Positions 17,883-25,967 of a DNA stretch of 64,000 nt are shown piece by piece. Position numbers and translations under genes: made by a program. Below the pieces are notes generated by a model. It was given only the letters and a program-made list of their open reading frames with translations. It was not told the origin of the DNA and searched no databases. Location of the stretch: assembly GCF_003477995.1 (NCBI RefSeq), contig NZ_QUEM01000008.1, positions 71,234 through 135,233 of the forward strand, written 5' to 3'. The stretch comes from Bacteroides sp. OF04-15BH. GTDB lineage: Bacteria; Bacteroidota; Bacteroidia; Bacteroidales; Bacteroidaceae. The number at the start of each line of letters is the position of its first letter. Within the stretch, counting starts at the first letter, position 1.

Positions 17883-20408
17883 TTAAGAATTGAATATCGC
17901 CTTACGGTCTTTCCAAATCAGGAACAGCACGCCCAGCAATAGGATGACTAATGCACCATAGGCAATACCCTCGGTGACATGAACACTGGTAGGATCGAAC
18001 TTGAACTCTACCACATGCTTGCCGGCCGGCACTTGAATGGCACGCAGAATGTAGTTGGCACGGGCTATCTCTACCGGATTACCGTCGATGGTAGCCGTCC
18101 ATCCCGGGTAATAGTTCTCGGAGAAGACAACCACACCACCCTTCTGCGAGTTGATCTCATAGGTAAGCGCATTGGCATCATAGTGGGTCAGCTTCACGGT
18201 GCTCAGGCTGTCCTTAGGCTGCTGCTCGGCAGCGTTGCCCAACTGCTCCTTGAACTTCTTGTCCACCACAGCCACTTCCTTGAGCGGAGTGTCGTGCAGG
18301 GCCAGAATCTCCTCGTCGGCGTTGTTCACATACTTCACGCTGCTTACAAACCAACCATTACCATTGGCATGCGGATTCAGTACCGGGAAGGTCTTGCCTT
18401 CCTGCAAAGGAAGAATCACATACTTCACGTTGAGCATATTCAATACCGGGAAGATGGAATCGCCGTTAATGGAATCCAATACGCCGCCGGCCTTGGCCGC
18501 AGCTGCGCCGAAAGCGCTCATCTCAGGAACAATATGTTCTTCGATCATTTCCTGATAGCGTCTCAGCTTGGCAGGATGGTAACCGCCGATGCTCTTGTGG
18601 AAGAAAGAGGTATTACTCTCGTTAAAGGTATTCGAAGCCATATTCAGCACACGGTAGTCCAGACTCTTATCCTGCAAGATCATCTCGTCGGCTGGAGTCT
18701 TGACGGTTTCCTTCATATTACTTACCGGTTCTGTAAACATCTCATCGTTCAGATAACGCTTGTCCACCTGCCACATATCAATCAGACAGAGCACAATCAG
18801 GCTGGCGGTAACCATCGTAGCATTCATCTTCTTCATGCGGAAGGCAATAAGCAGTAACAGACCGATAGCCACAATCAGCGCACTGCGCCAGGCATCCGAA
18901 ACAAACATGGCACGGCGCATATCCTCCAGATTGCTCAGGATTGGCATAATCATATCCTGCGGAATGTATCCGGCCTGAGCAGCCTGCTGGAACATGCCCT
19001 GCTCCATGGTAGAGATATAATTACCGAAGAATACATCCGGCATCAGGGCAAACAGCAAAGCTATACCGCCAGTAAGTGCGGCACTGATATAGACGGCCTT
19101 CATGCGCTGTGGCAGCAGGTCAGGTTTTTCGAGCAGTTCCTTCAGCGCCAGCATGGCCAGCAAAGGAATGGTAAACTCGGCAACAACCAGAATAGAGGCC
19201 ACGGTGCGGAACTTGTCATACATCGGAACATAATCGAGGAAGAAGTCGGTGAATCCCATGAAATTCTTTCCCCAAGAAAGCAGGATGGACAGGATGGTAG
19301 CTGCCAGCAGACACCATTTCATCGGTCCTTTTACAATAAACAATCCCAGTACAAAGAGGGTCAGCACAAAGGCTCCTACGTACACCGGTCCGCTGGTTCC
19401 GGGCTGCTCGCCCCAATACTGGCCGAGCGATTGATAAATCGGTGTGAACTGCGGATCGGCTTTCTTCATGGCAGTTTCGTTCATGGTCAGCGGCATGGAA
19501 GCACCTCCCTTGGTGTTTGGAACCAACAGTGTCCATGTTTCACCAATTCCATAGCTCCACTGAGTGATATAGTCACGCTCCAAACCGCTGCTGGTCTGGT
19601 TCGACGGGTCTTTGATATCCTTATGAGTCAGCTCAGACTTGCTGCGCATACTCTCCTTACTGTACTGATAAGTGTGATACAGATTGGACAGATTGATGCA
19701 GACACCCAGGATTCCGGCAATAACCAACACACCGGTAGCCTTGAACCACTCGCCCACGCGATGCTCGCGCACGGCCTGAATCAGATAGGCCAGAGCCATC
19801 AACAGCATCACAGACAGGAAGTAATAACTCATCTGAATGTGGTTGGAGAAAATCTGCAAGGCGGCAAAGAAAGCCGTTACAACTCCACCGGCAATATATT
19901 TGCCGCGATAACACAGCACCATTCCGGCAATCGTAGGCGGAATGAAAGACAGGGCCATGAATTTCCAGATATGACCGGCAGCAATGATGATGAAATAGTA
20001 GGATGAGAAAGCCCACAAAATGGCACCTAAAGCCGCCATCCATACCTTGAAATTAAAGGCACGCAGCAGAATGTAGAAACCCAGCAGCATGATGAATACA
20101 TACATCACATAAGTGGGCAGACCCAACTGATACACGCGTTCTACGGCCGAAAGCGTGTCGGTTGAACTGTAACTCGGCGACATCTGATAGGTAGGCATAC
20201 CTCCAAACTGCGAATTGGTCCAGCGGGTACGCTCTCCTGTGCGCTCATAATACTCCTGAAGCTCCGCTCCGGAACCCGAACCTCCGGTATGGTCGTGACC
20301 GGTCAGTACCAGTCCTTCTGTAGTCGGCACATAAAAATAGGCCAGACCGATCAGAATAAAGAACACTACCGCCAGAGCGTCGGGAATCATTTTCTTGATT
20401 TTGTTCAT
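17883..20408 (-). CDS. YfhO-family polytopic membrane protein
   Basis: The 841-residue protein begins with a membrane helix (ALAVVFFILIGLAYFYVPTT), has about 12 or more hydrophobic segments through residue 530, then a large extracytoplasmic domain (residues 540-800), and ends with one more helix before KDRKA. The C-terminal domain contains VVFSENYYPGWTATIDGNPV, a signature of the YfhO family. Bacillus and Listeria members are implicated in glycosylating cell-surface polymers with lipid-linked sugars. In Bacteroides the acceptor is unknown. It is a single gene flanked by terminators. Confidence 0.85.
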   Translation of the reverse strand: MNKIKKMIPDALAVVFFILIGLAYFYVPTTEGLVLTGHDHTGGSGSGAELQEYYERTGERTRWTNSQFGGMPTYQMSPSYSSTDTLSAVERVYQLGLPTYVMYVFIMLLGFYILLRAFNFKVWMAALGAILWAFSSYYFIIIAAGHIWKFMALSFIPPTIAGMVLCYRGKYIAGGVVTAFFAALQIFSNHIQMSYYFLSVMLLMALAYLIQAVREHRVGEWFKATGVLVIAGILGVCINLSNLYHTYQYSKESMRSKSELTHKDIKDPSNQTSSGLERDYITQWSYGIGETWTLLVPNTKGGASMPLTMNETAMKKADPQFTPIYQSLGQYWGEQPGTSGPVYVGAFVLTLFVLGLFIVKGPMKWCLLAATILSILLSWGKNFMGFTDFFLDYVPMYDKFRTVASILVVAEFTIPLLAMLALKELLEKPDLLPQRMKAVYISAALTGGIALLFALMPDVFFGNYISTMEQGMFQQAAQAGYIPQDMIMPILSNLEDMRRAMFVSDAWRSALIVAIGLLLLIAFRMKKMNATMVTASLIVLCLIDMWQVDKRYLNDEMFTEPVSNMKETVKTPADEMILQDKSLDYRVLNMASNTFNESNTSFFHKSIGGYHPAKLRRYQEMIEEHIVPEMSAFGAAAAKAGGVLDSINGDSIFPVLNMLNVKYVILPLQEGKTFPVLNPHANGNGWFVSSVKYVNNADEEILALHDTPLKEVAVVDKKFKEQLGNAAEQQPKDSLSTVKLTHYDANALTYEINSQKGGVVVFSENYYPGWTATIDGNPVEIARANYILRAIQVPAGKHVVEFKFDPTSVHVTEGIAYGALVILLLGVLFLIWKDRKAIFNS

Positions 20409-20478
20409 GTTATTCTTGTTTTTATGAATTGATATTCCTGTGCAAAGTGCGCAAGCACGGCTGCAAAAATAATAAAAA

Positions 20479-20507
20479 AACCGCCTTTCCGTTCAGGAAA
20501 AGCGGTT
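20479..20507 (-). terminator. Terminator of rpsO
   Basis: AACCGCCTTTCC (20479-20490) pairs with GGAAAAGCGGTT (20496-20507). The leftward transcript continues into TTTTTTTATTATT, a clear rho-independent terminator 22 bases after the rpsO stop. Confidence 0.88.
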
Positions 20508-20528
20508 AAATCTTCAGCAGTTTCGGAA

Positions 20529-20798
20529 TTACTTACGCAATCCTAAAGCCTTGATGATAGCACGGTATCTCTCGATATCACGCTCCTTCAAGTAGTTCAG
20601 CAAAGCACGACGCTTACCTACCAGACCAGTCAAAGCTCTTTCAGTACTATAATCTTTACGGTTCTTTTTCATGTGCTCCGTCAAGTGGGAAATACGGTAT
20701 GAAAACAATGCAATCTGGCTCTCTGCAGAACCAGTATCAGTGTTAGACTTTCCGTACTGTCCAAAGATTTCTTGTTTTTTTGCTGCGTCTAAATACAT
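20529..20798 (-). CDS. rpsO: 30S ribosomal protein S15
   Basis: The 89 residues match S15 in length and motifs: GSAESQIALFSYRISHLTEHMKK-type sequence in the middle and GLVGKRRALLNYLKERD near the end, with a C-terminal ALGLRK. S15 binds the central domain of 16S rRNA early in 30S assembly. It is transcribed alone in the leftward direction, with a recognisable promoter and a terminator. It is the last identified protein-coding gene on the chromosomal side of the element boundary. Confidence 0.97.
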   Translation of the reverse strand: MYLDAAKKQEIFGQYGKSNTDTGSAESQIALFSYRISHLTEHMKKNRKDYSTERALTGLVGKRRALLNYLKERDIERYRAIIKALGLRK

Positions 20799-20836
20799 AA
20801 CTTTTTGTTTTTGAGTATAATTTTACTAAGCGGTTG

Positions 20837-20867
20837 CAAAGGTACAACTATTTTTGTTTGTTGCAAA
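20837..20867 (-). promoter_or_regulatory. rpsO promoter (Bacteroides type)
   Basis: The minus strand has TTTG (20864-20867), a 19-base spacer and TACCTTTG (20837-20844), an almost ideal TTTG-19/21-TAnnTTTG promoter 39 bases before the start codon. Confidence 0.75.
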
Positions 20868-20918
20868 CTTTCCGTCTTGTTTTTTCTTCTTATCGTGCAC
20901 TTTTTCAATTATTTGTTG

Positions 20919-20926
20919 TAACTTTG
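20919..20926 (+). promoter_or_regulatory. -7 element ahead of candidate RNA
   Basis: TAACTTTG matches TAnnTTTG exactly. The expected -33 TTTG is not obvious (TTTTTC lies at that distance). It would start a rightward transcript near 20933. Confidence 0.45.
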
Positions 20927-20933
20927 CCACCCG

Positions 20934-21120
20934 AAGTTACGAAAAGAGTGTAATTTATTGGAAATGAGCATTGGGTAATCGCTCATAATAGTAATAGGTT
21001 ACGAATTAGTTAGTTATCTACTGCATTATTCTTCTGTGCGTTGCGTAACCTTCAAAGAACTCTTCGTATGCAAAAGTAACAATAAAACGGGAGATTTAGA
21101 AATGAATCTCCTGATTTTTT
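20934..21120 (+). ncRNA. Candidate structured small RNA (about 190 nt)
   Basis: No credible ORF is present, yet the stretch has a -7 element upstream and a rho-independent terminator at its end. Visible pairings are ACGAA..AGAGT near the 5' end with ACTCTTCGT (21058-21066 region), the hairpin ATGAGC/GCTCAT, and GGTTACG with CGTAACC around a large loop. Size and closed-stem layout resemble 6S-type RNAs, but I cannot confirm that family. It could be a different small RNA. Confidence 0.4.
21090..21120 (+). terminator. Terminator ending the candidate RNA
   Basis: GGAGATT (21090-21096) pairs with AATCTCC (21105-21111), followed by TGATTTTTTC. Confidence 0.75.
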
Positions 21121-21221
21121 CTTCTCACACAAGTTTTTCCGTAAAAGCGATTTTATCCGTCAGCACACCATCGCCCAAAAAGATTTTGAACGAACGTGTG
21201 CCGACTGCCGCATAAGCGGAG

Positions 21222-21280
21222 AAAAGGGCTTTGCCTCACGCCTAAACAATAGTTTAGACTGATGAGACAAGGCCCCTTTC
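21222..21280. terminator. Long hairpin, possible bidirectional terminator
   Basis: AAAAGGGCTTTGCCTCA on the left pairs with TGAGACAAGGCCCCTTT on the right with few mismatches. The inner stem CTAAAC/GTTTAG closes on a four-base loop. T-rich sequence follows on both strands. Confidence 0.5.
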
Positions 21281-21448
21281 TTTTGTGCTTATGCCAAAGA
21301 GGTGCTTTTACGGGGTTTTGACGATTTTTCTTTTTTCGTTGTCCTTTTGAGCCGGAAGCGGAAAGCCGTGTATGACCGCACATTCCATAAATGGAACAAG
21401 CCGTCACTCACGGCAGACAAACCGGGAAGAATGATTTTATCCATCCGA

Positions 21449-21462
21449 CCAAACACGTTTGG
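21449..21462. repeat. 14-bp palindrome CCAAACACGTTTGG
   Basis: A perfect palindrome around an AC centre, in gene-free sequence near the element end. It could be an operator or a recombinase or relaxase site. Nothing else identifies it. Confidence 0.4.
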
Positions 21463-21683
21463 CCAAACAGATAAAAACATACTTCCTTGCCGATGGTTTG
21501 CTCGGTTTCACGCTACCGGCTATGTTCTTTTCTGTTGGGGATGTCTTTTTCACGGATTTCTCTTTTGAAGTTTTCCTGTCTAATCTGCCTCCACTTCCGT
21601 TTACCTCCATTTTCGCGCCTTTCAGTGAGCCGCATCAGGCAGTCATTTTCGTGCTGGGTGCAAAGGTAACTCCGGGATTGTAC

Positions 21684-21766
21684 GGGAAAGCAAGGTCAAG
21701 CCTCCTGTTTTCTGGAAAAATCTCCAGCCCTTCGGGTAGTATTTTTCCGAAAAACCTTGCATTCCC
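21684..21766. repeat. Nested inverted repeat, candidate leader RNA of the accessory operon
   Basis: GGGAAAGCAAGGT (21684-21696) pairs with ACCTTGCATTCCC (21754-21766) with one mismatch. Inside, GGAAAAAT (21714-21721) pairs with ATTTTTCC (21741-21748). It lies 165 bases before the first gene of the accessory operon. No T run follows, so a regulatory leader fits better than a terminator. Confidence 0.45.
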
Positions 21767-21931
21767 TAATCCCTACCTTTTTAAGCACCCGAAACGAAAA
21801 CGACCGATGCGACAGAAAGACGCATTAAAAAAAATGTCGGATAAACGAGAAGCAGATAAGATAGTTTGAAACTCAACTCCCTCAGCTCTTGAATCCGCAT
21901 TAAAAAACAAAAAATCAAAAACAAAACGGAT

Positions 21932-22267
21932 ATGAGAACGGCAATAGCAACAAAATTCGTGGCATGGGAAGTACCAAGTTTGGAGAACCTGCAAGGCAGC
22001 AAGGTGTACGGACTTCGCACCAAACTGAACAATGGTGAGAAATTGAGCCGAGAGGAAAAGGATTGGCTTACACGCAACGTGAACAGCAACACCTATTTCA
22101 AGAGCGCAGTACCCTTGCAAGGTTGGATGTTTGACTTTTCCGACATTCTCCGAACCTACATTGTAAAGCAGTATGGACATTGGGCGGAATACAAGGCTAC
22201 CGACAAGACCGCACTCCGCAGTTTCCTATACGGCAGGATAGACAGCATCGTGGAACTTAACAAATGA
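21932..22267 (+). CDS. Conserved hypothetical protein of conjugative elements
   Basis: The 111-residue basic protein begins MRTAIATKFVAWEVPSLENL and contains EEKDWLTRNVNSNTYF. I do not recognise a functional domain and see no signal peptide or membrane segment. It is the first gene of a rightward operon of small proteins typical of the transfer-distal end of Bacteroides conjugative transposons. The overlapping minus-strand frame at 21773-22180 is a shadow. Confidence 0.65.
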   Translation: MRTAIATKFVAWEVPSLENLQGSKVYGLRTKLNNGEKLSREEKDWLTRNVNSNTYFKSAVPLQGWMFDFSDILRTYIVKQYGHWAEYKATDKTALRSFLYGRIDSIVELNK

Positions 22268-22274
22268 TACGGCT

Positions 22275-22490
22275 ATGACAGCAACGGTAAATTTCAGACA
22301 AATGGCGCAATACATAGGGCTTGCGATATGCACCCTAATCATGCGCACCGCCTTTTGGGTGTCCGGCATCCTTTGGTACATCGTCAGAGAGATAATAAAC
22401 GGAGTGTTCCGAGTGGCAATAGGGGTAATCGTGGCTATTCTTTCCGTTATCCTGTTCTTCGGCTTCATTCTTTGGTTATTCACCCTTTAA
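22275..22490 (+). CDS. Small membrane protein of unknown function
   Basis: The 71-residue protein has two strongly hydrophobic segments (IGLAICTLIMRTAFWVSGILW and VAIGVIVAILSVILFFGFIL) joined by a short basic loop, a helical hairpin in the inner membrane. It starts seven bases after the preceding gene. The function is unknown; small membrane proteins at this place might assist mating-pair or entry functions, which is speculation. Confidence 0.6.
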   Translation: MTATVNFRQMAQYIGLAICTLIMRTAFWVSGILWYIVREIINGVFRVAIGVIVAILSVILFFGFILWLFTL

Positions 22491-22501
22491 TCCCTACCGA
22501 C

Positions 22502-22723
22502 ATGGCAAAGAGAAGAAGCAAGACAGTGGAGCAACAATGCAGATACTACGAGGTGGGCAACATCTTCGAGTACATGGTGGAAACATACCTCAACGGCAAT
22601 ATGTCCGTGTTCCGTGGACTCTACCACGAACTGAACAAGGACGCACGGAAGGACTTTATAGACTTCCTATTGAGCGAGGTTGAGCCGATTTATTGGAGGG
22701 AGATTTTGAAACATACTATTTGA
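22502..22723 (+). CDS. Conserved hypothetical protein
   Basis: A 73-residue soluble acidic and aromatic protein starting MAKRRSKTVEQQCRYYEVGN. The frame could extend to 22328, but that part reads through the membrane-protein gene. ATG 22502, 11 bases after its stop, is the sensible start. YEVGNIFEYMVETYLNGN is followed by a helical C-terminus. I recognise no domain. Confidence 0.6.
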   Translation: MAKRRSKTVEQQCRYYEVGNIFEYMVETYLNGNMSVFRGLYHELNKDARKDFIDFLLSEVEPIYWREILKHTI

Positions 22724-22746
22724 CAACTCATAAAAACGACAGCGAT

Positions 22747-23166
22747 ATGAAAGGAACAGACCATTTCAAGAGAACGATACAGATGTATTTGGAACAACGT
22801 GCGGAGGAAGACACGCTCTTTGCGAAGAACTACCGCAATCCAGCCAAGAACATTGACGATTGCGTAACCTACATTCTGAACTATGTGCAGAAAAGCGGTT
22901 GTAACGGCTTCACGGACGGAGAGATATACGGACAAGCAGTACACTACTATGACGAGAACGAGATTGAGGTGGGCAAGCCTATCCAATGCCAAGTGGCGGT
23001 GAACCACATTGTGGAACTCACGGCAGAGGAAAAAGCAGAAGCACGTCAGCAGGCAGTCCGCAGATACCAAGACGAGGAACTCCGCAAGTTGCAGAACCGC
23101 ACCAAGCCGACAAAGGCGAAAACAGAAACCCAAGTTCAACCCTCATTATTTGATTTTGGCTTATGA
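22747..23166 (+). CDS. PcfK-like protein
   Basis: The 139-residue protein starts MKGTDHFKRTIQMYLEQRAE and carries NIDDCVTYILNYVQKSGCNGFTDGEI-type sequence. This matches the PcfK-like family first named from the Enterococcus plasmid pCF10 and common in Bacteroides elements. The C-terminal tail is basic and ends QPSLFDFGL, which resembles a beta-clamp-binding motif (Q-x-S-L-F). It overlaps the PcfJ-like start by four bases. The biochemical role is unknown. Confidence 0.75.
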   Translation: MKGTDHFKRTIQMYLEQRAEEDTLFAKNYRNPAKNIDDCVTYILNYVQKSGCNGFTDGEIYGQAVHYYDENEIEVGKPIQCQVAVNHIVELTAEEKAEARQQAVRRYQDEELRKLQNRTKPTKAKTETQVQPSLFDFGL

Positions 23167-24428
23167 AACCGAGAAACAAATTTGAAAAAGCAGTTCTTGC
23201 CCAAAGCAAGAAACTACGCCCGATAACCCCGATACAGATAAATTGGGCATTCCGTAATTGCGTGGAGCATTATGCACACCGCTTGCCGAAAGGTCGTACC
23301 ACTTGTATGGATTGCGGTCATAGTTGGGTAATGACGGAGCAGACCGAGCATTGTACGTGTCCCGAATGTGGAGCAAGTTTGAAAGTCTGCCTCACCTATC
23401 AGCGCAAGGTAAGACAAAAGCAGTATTTCACAACCCTTACCACAAGCGGAGAATACCAAGTGCTACGAATGTTCTTGCTTGTCGTGGGTATGGAGAAAGG
23501 GGTTAATGCCAAGTCCTATGCCCTTGAAATCGGGCAGTATTGGTGGAATGAACAAGGGCGTAAGGCTGTTGTTGCCATTCCACGCACATTGGGATGCTAC
23601 ATCGACACGTTCTCATTCGCTTCTCCTTTTGCTATCCGCAATGACAATGAAGCGTACCGCCATATCTCATATTCCCCGATATATCCAAGATATAAGGTGT
23701 TGCCGACGCTCCGCAGAAACGGCTTTAACGGCAATTTCCACGACATTGTACCCACCAAACTAATACCGGCATTATTGTCGGACAGCCGTGCGGAAACGCT
23801 GTTGAAGGCAGGGCAATATCCCATGTTGCGCTACTATCTGTACCACTCTTTCAATATTGGAGAGTATTGGGCTTCAATCAAGATATGTATCCGCAACGGC
23901 TATACTATTGAGGACGGCTCAATGTGGCGTGACACCATAGACCTCCTGCGTCATTTCGGCAAGGACACAAACAGCCCGAAATACGTTTGCCCTGCCGACC
24001 TCAAAGTTGAACACGACAAGTTGGTGGCAAAGCGCAACCTGCAAAGGAAACATGAGCGGACTGAACAGCAACGCAGGAAAGCGATTGAGGACGAGAAACA
24101 ATATCTGAAAGCTAAGGGCATATTCTTCGGACTTGCCTTTACCGACAGCCTTATTTGCGTCAAAGTCATAGAGAGCGTGGAAGAAATGGCAGAGGAAGGA
24201 AGGACGATGCACCATTGTGTGGGCGGTTACCACAAACGAAAAGACTCCCTTATCCTATCCGCCACCATTGACGGAAAACGAATTGAAACGATAGAGGTGT
24301 CACTAAAAACTTTTGAGGTGGTGCAGTGTCGTGGCGTATGCAACGAGAACTCCGAATACCACGACCGCATCATCGCCCTTGTGAACAAGAACGCCAACCT
24401 TATCCGCCAGCGGATGAAAGCGGCATAA
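23163..24428 (+). CDS. PcfJ-like protein
   Basis: The 421-residue protein fits the PcfJ-like family. It has an apparent zinc ribbon near residues 45-80 (CMDCGHSW ... CTCPECGASLKVC), a central alpha/beta region, and a charged coiled coil (KRNLQRKHERTEQQRRKAIEDE) at about residues 280-310. The conserved block EEGRTMHHCVGGYHKRKDSL lies near the C-terminus. Zinc ribbon plus histidine-rich block suggests nucleic-acid handling, unproven. It is translationally coupled to the PcfK-like gene. Confidence 0.78.
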   Translation: MKPRNKFEKAVLAQSKKLRPITPIQINWAFRNCVEHYAHRLPKGRTTCMDCGHSWVMTEQTEHCTCPECGASLKVCLTYQRKVRQKQYFTTLTTSGEYQVLRMFLLVVGMEKGVNAKSYALEIGQYWWNEQGRKAVVAIPRTLGCYIDTFSFASPFAIRNDNEAYRHISYSPIYPRYKVLPTLRRNGFNGNFHDIVPTKLIPALLSDSRAETLLKAGQYPMLRYYLYHSFNIGEYWASIKICIRNGYTIEDGSMWRDTIDLLRHFGKDTNSPKYVCPADLKVEHDKLVAKRNLQRKHERTEQQRRKAIEDEKQYLKAKGIFFGLAFTDSLICVKVIESVEEMAEEGRTMHHCVGGYHKRKDSLILSATIDGKRIETIEVSLKTFEVVQCRGVCNENSEYHDRIIALVNKNANLIRQRMKAA

Positions 24429-24452
24429 TATCGACATCTAACAACTAACATT

Positions 24453-24710
24453 ATGGAAGTAAGATTTGAAAGCATGGTTTTCCTATGGGATGATAAAATC
24501 CCCACGATGTTCCTTGAATTTATGAACCTCCTCACTCTTTGTCAGAGTGAGGAGCAATTAAGGGCGAGCGTCAAGGACTTTGCCGAGAAACACGAACTTG
24601 ACAAGTTCTTCCTTTACGGCTTCGGCTCTCATCATTTCTACCTGCACCAACGCTACACGAGCGACCCCGAAATGGTGATGCAACACAGAGTGCTGTCTGT
24701 ACATTTCTAA
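24453..24710 (+). CDS. Conserved hypothetical protein
   Basis: An 85-residue soluble protein starting MEVRFESMVFLWDDKIPTMF. It has no membrane segment and no recognised domain. It is located 24 bases after the PcfJ-like gene in the same operon. Confidence 0.55.
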   Translation: MEVRFESMVFLWDDKIPTMFLEFMNLLTLCQSEEQLRASVKDFAEKHELDKFFLYGFGSHHFYLHQRYTSDPEMVMQHRVLSVHF

Positions 24711-24741
24711 TCATCTAAATAACAACGACTATGGCAACAAA

Positions 24742-24960
24742 ATGACAATTAACGGAGTAAGCACCTGCCAATCGGCAGGAACGGAGAACTACGAGAAATT
24801 CCAAACGGGTATCGACAGACGCAAACGCACCCTTGTGCAATACGACTACCGCCACACGGACGGGGAACTTTTCTCTTGTGTCAAACCCACATTAGACGAA
24901 TGTCGAGCCGCACGGGACAAGTGGCTAACGGCAAAGGAAAGGAAGGAGGAGAAGCGATGA
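24742..24960 (+). CDS. DUF3873-like protein
   Basis: The 72-residue protein MTINGVSTCQSAGTENYEKF with YDYRHTDGELFSCV and a basic tail resembles DUF3873, a small family confined to Bacteroides mobile elements. No function is known. It ends in ATGA shared with the next start, so translation is coupled. Confidence 0.65.
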   Translation: MTINGVSTCQSAGTENYEKFQTGIDRRKRTLVQYDYRHTDGELFSCVKPTLDECRAARDKWLTAKERKEEKR

Positions 24961-25205
24961 ACGAAGCAGGCTACCAAACGCTGATAGTCAAATTCAGCGA
25001 ACCCATTACGGCATTGGACGGCATCTTTGACGATGCCGAAGCGTGGGGAGTTGATACCCTAAAGGGGTGGATAGACAGCTATGAAAGCAGCCGTTTCACT
25101 GCCATTGACAGCCATACGGCAGTCATCACGAGCGAGTATAGCATGGAATGTCTGAAAGAGTGGCTGGAAAAATGCACACCCATAACCGAGAAAACAGAAT
25201 TTTGA
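24957..25205 (+). CDS. Conserved hypothetical protein
   Basis: The 82-residue acidic protein starts MNEAGYQTLIVKFSEPITAL at 24957, overlapping the preceding stop. The longer frame from 24876 runs through the upstream gene and is rejected. It has an alternating alpha/beta pattern without a known motif. Confidence 0.58.
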   Translation: MNEAGYQTLIVKFSEPITALDGIFDDAEAWGVDTLKGWIDSYESSRFTAIDSHTAVITSEYSMECLKEWLEKCTPITEKTEF

Positions 25206-25258
25206 ACATTGGGGCGGTGTCCGCACCGCCCGAACCATAAACCTAAAAGACAACGGAT

Positions 25259-25567
25259 ATGATAGCAAAGACAATTTTAGAGCAGATTGGCGTCAGACGC
25301 TTTGCCGCCATGACGGGAAGCAAAGACTTCACAGACATGGGCAACGGCTTGCGCATGAGCCTTGCGAGGAACAAGACCAGTGCCAACCGCCTTGACATCA
25401 TCTATGACGGAGGGGCAGACCTATACAATATGCGTTTCTACCGCAAGACGTTCAGCAAAAAGACATTCGAGAGCAGGACGAAGGACATTGAAACGCACGA
25501 GGGGATATATTGCGATATGCTGGAGGAAATGTTCACGATGGTAACGGGACTTTACACCCGCTTTTGA
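25259..25567 (+). CDS. Conserved hypothetical protein
   Basis: The 102-residue basic protein MIAKTILEQIGVRRFAAMTG contains MTGSKDFTDMGNGLRMSLAR and a beta-rich centre. Similar small proteins recur in Bacteroides conjugative elements, but I know no function. A GGCGGC/GCCGCC hairpin lies just after the stop (25574-25589). Confidence 0.6.
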   Translation: MIAKTILEQIGVRRFAAMTGSKDFTDMGNGLRMSLARNKTSANRLDIIYDGGADLYNMRFYRKTFSKKTFESRTKDIETHEGIYCDMLEEMFTMVTGLYTRF

Positions 25568-25600
25568 GGGGTGGGCGGCAAAAGCCGCCTACTTTCTTTC

Positions 25601-25681
25601 ATGAGCATGATGGCGGATAAGAAAGTAGGCAAAGAAACCTTTGTACCAATCTACGATAGTATTCACAAAAACAAGTTTTAA
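25601..25681 (+). CDS. Possible 26-residue peptide
   Basis: ATG 25601 opens MSMMADKKVGKETFVPIYDS and ends in TAA at 25681, directly before the next gene. There is no ribosome-binding site of note. It may be chance, since it lies after a hairpin and reads a stretch that also folds (TACTTTCTT with AAGAAAGTA). Confidence 0.2.
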   Translation: MSMMADKKVGKETFVPIYDSIHKNKF

Positions 25682-25683
25682 TC

Positions 25684-25905
25684 ATGGAAACAATCAGACA
25701 GAACGGAAAAACCATCTTGTACAGCAACGACGGCATAAGCATAAAGATGGTTTTCAAGAACCTTACGGGCAGGAATTTTCAAGGTCAGGAATATACAGAC
25801 TATATCCGGCATATCGCAATCGGCAGCATGGGATTTTCACCCGGTATCATAGAGCATTGCAGGGACGGTGAGGTTGCAGGCAAAGGGACAATCCCGAATG
25901 TATGA
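25684..25905 (+). CDS. Conserved hypothetical protein
   Basis: A 73-residue protein starting METIRQNGKTILYSNDGISI with KNLTGRNFQGQEYTDYIRHI. It is the last gene of the rightward accessory operon and ends a few bases before a strong symmetrical terminator. It has no recognised domain. Confidence 0.55.
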   Translation: METIRQNGKTILYSNDGISIKMVFKNLTGRNFQGQEYTDYIRHIAIGSMGFSPGIIEHCRDGEVAGKGTIPNV

Positions 25906-25910
25906 AAACT

Positions 25911-25950
25911 GAAACTCCGATGAAGTTGGCGGCTTCATCGGAGTTTCTTT
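25911..25950. terminator. Bidirectional terminator between accessory and transfer operons
   Basis: GAAACTCCGATGAAG (25911-25925) pairs perfectly with CTTCATCGGAGTTTC (25933-25947) around a 7-base loop, with CTTTC on the plus side and AAAC-rich sequence on the other. It sits exactly between the two converging operons. Confidence 0.85.
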
Positions 25951-25967
25951 CGTCAGACACTTATTCT

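Larger units (their letters stand above)
21121..21931. other. Gene-free 810-bp stretch, likely containing the left boundary of the conjugative element
   Basis: The reading frames here are short, overlap on both strands and lack family resemblance, so I call no gene. The stretch holds a long hairpin (21222-21280), a 14-bp palindrome (21449-21462), an 11-base att-like word (21660-21670; a near copy at 21070-21080) and a two-tier inverted repeat (21684-21766). The exact chromosome-element junction cannot be placed without the empty site. Confidence 0.5.

Noticed and set aside
21153..21869. Several 60-136 codon frames in the gene-free stretch
   Set aside because: They overlap each other on both strands, have no good start signals and resemble no protein; hairpins explain the sequence better.
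21773..22180. 135-codon minus-strand frame
   Set aside because: It is antisense to the first gene of the accessory operon and shows no recognisable domain.
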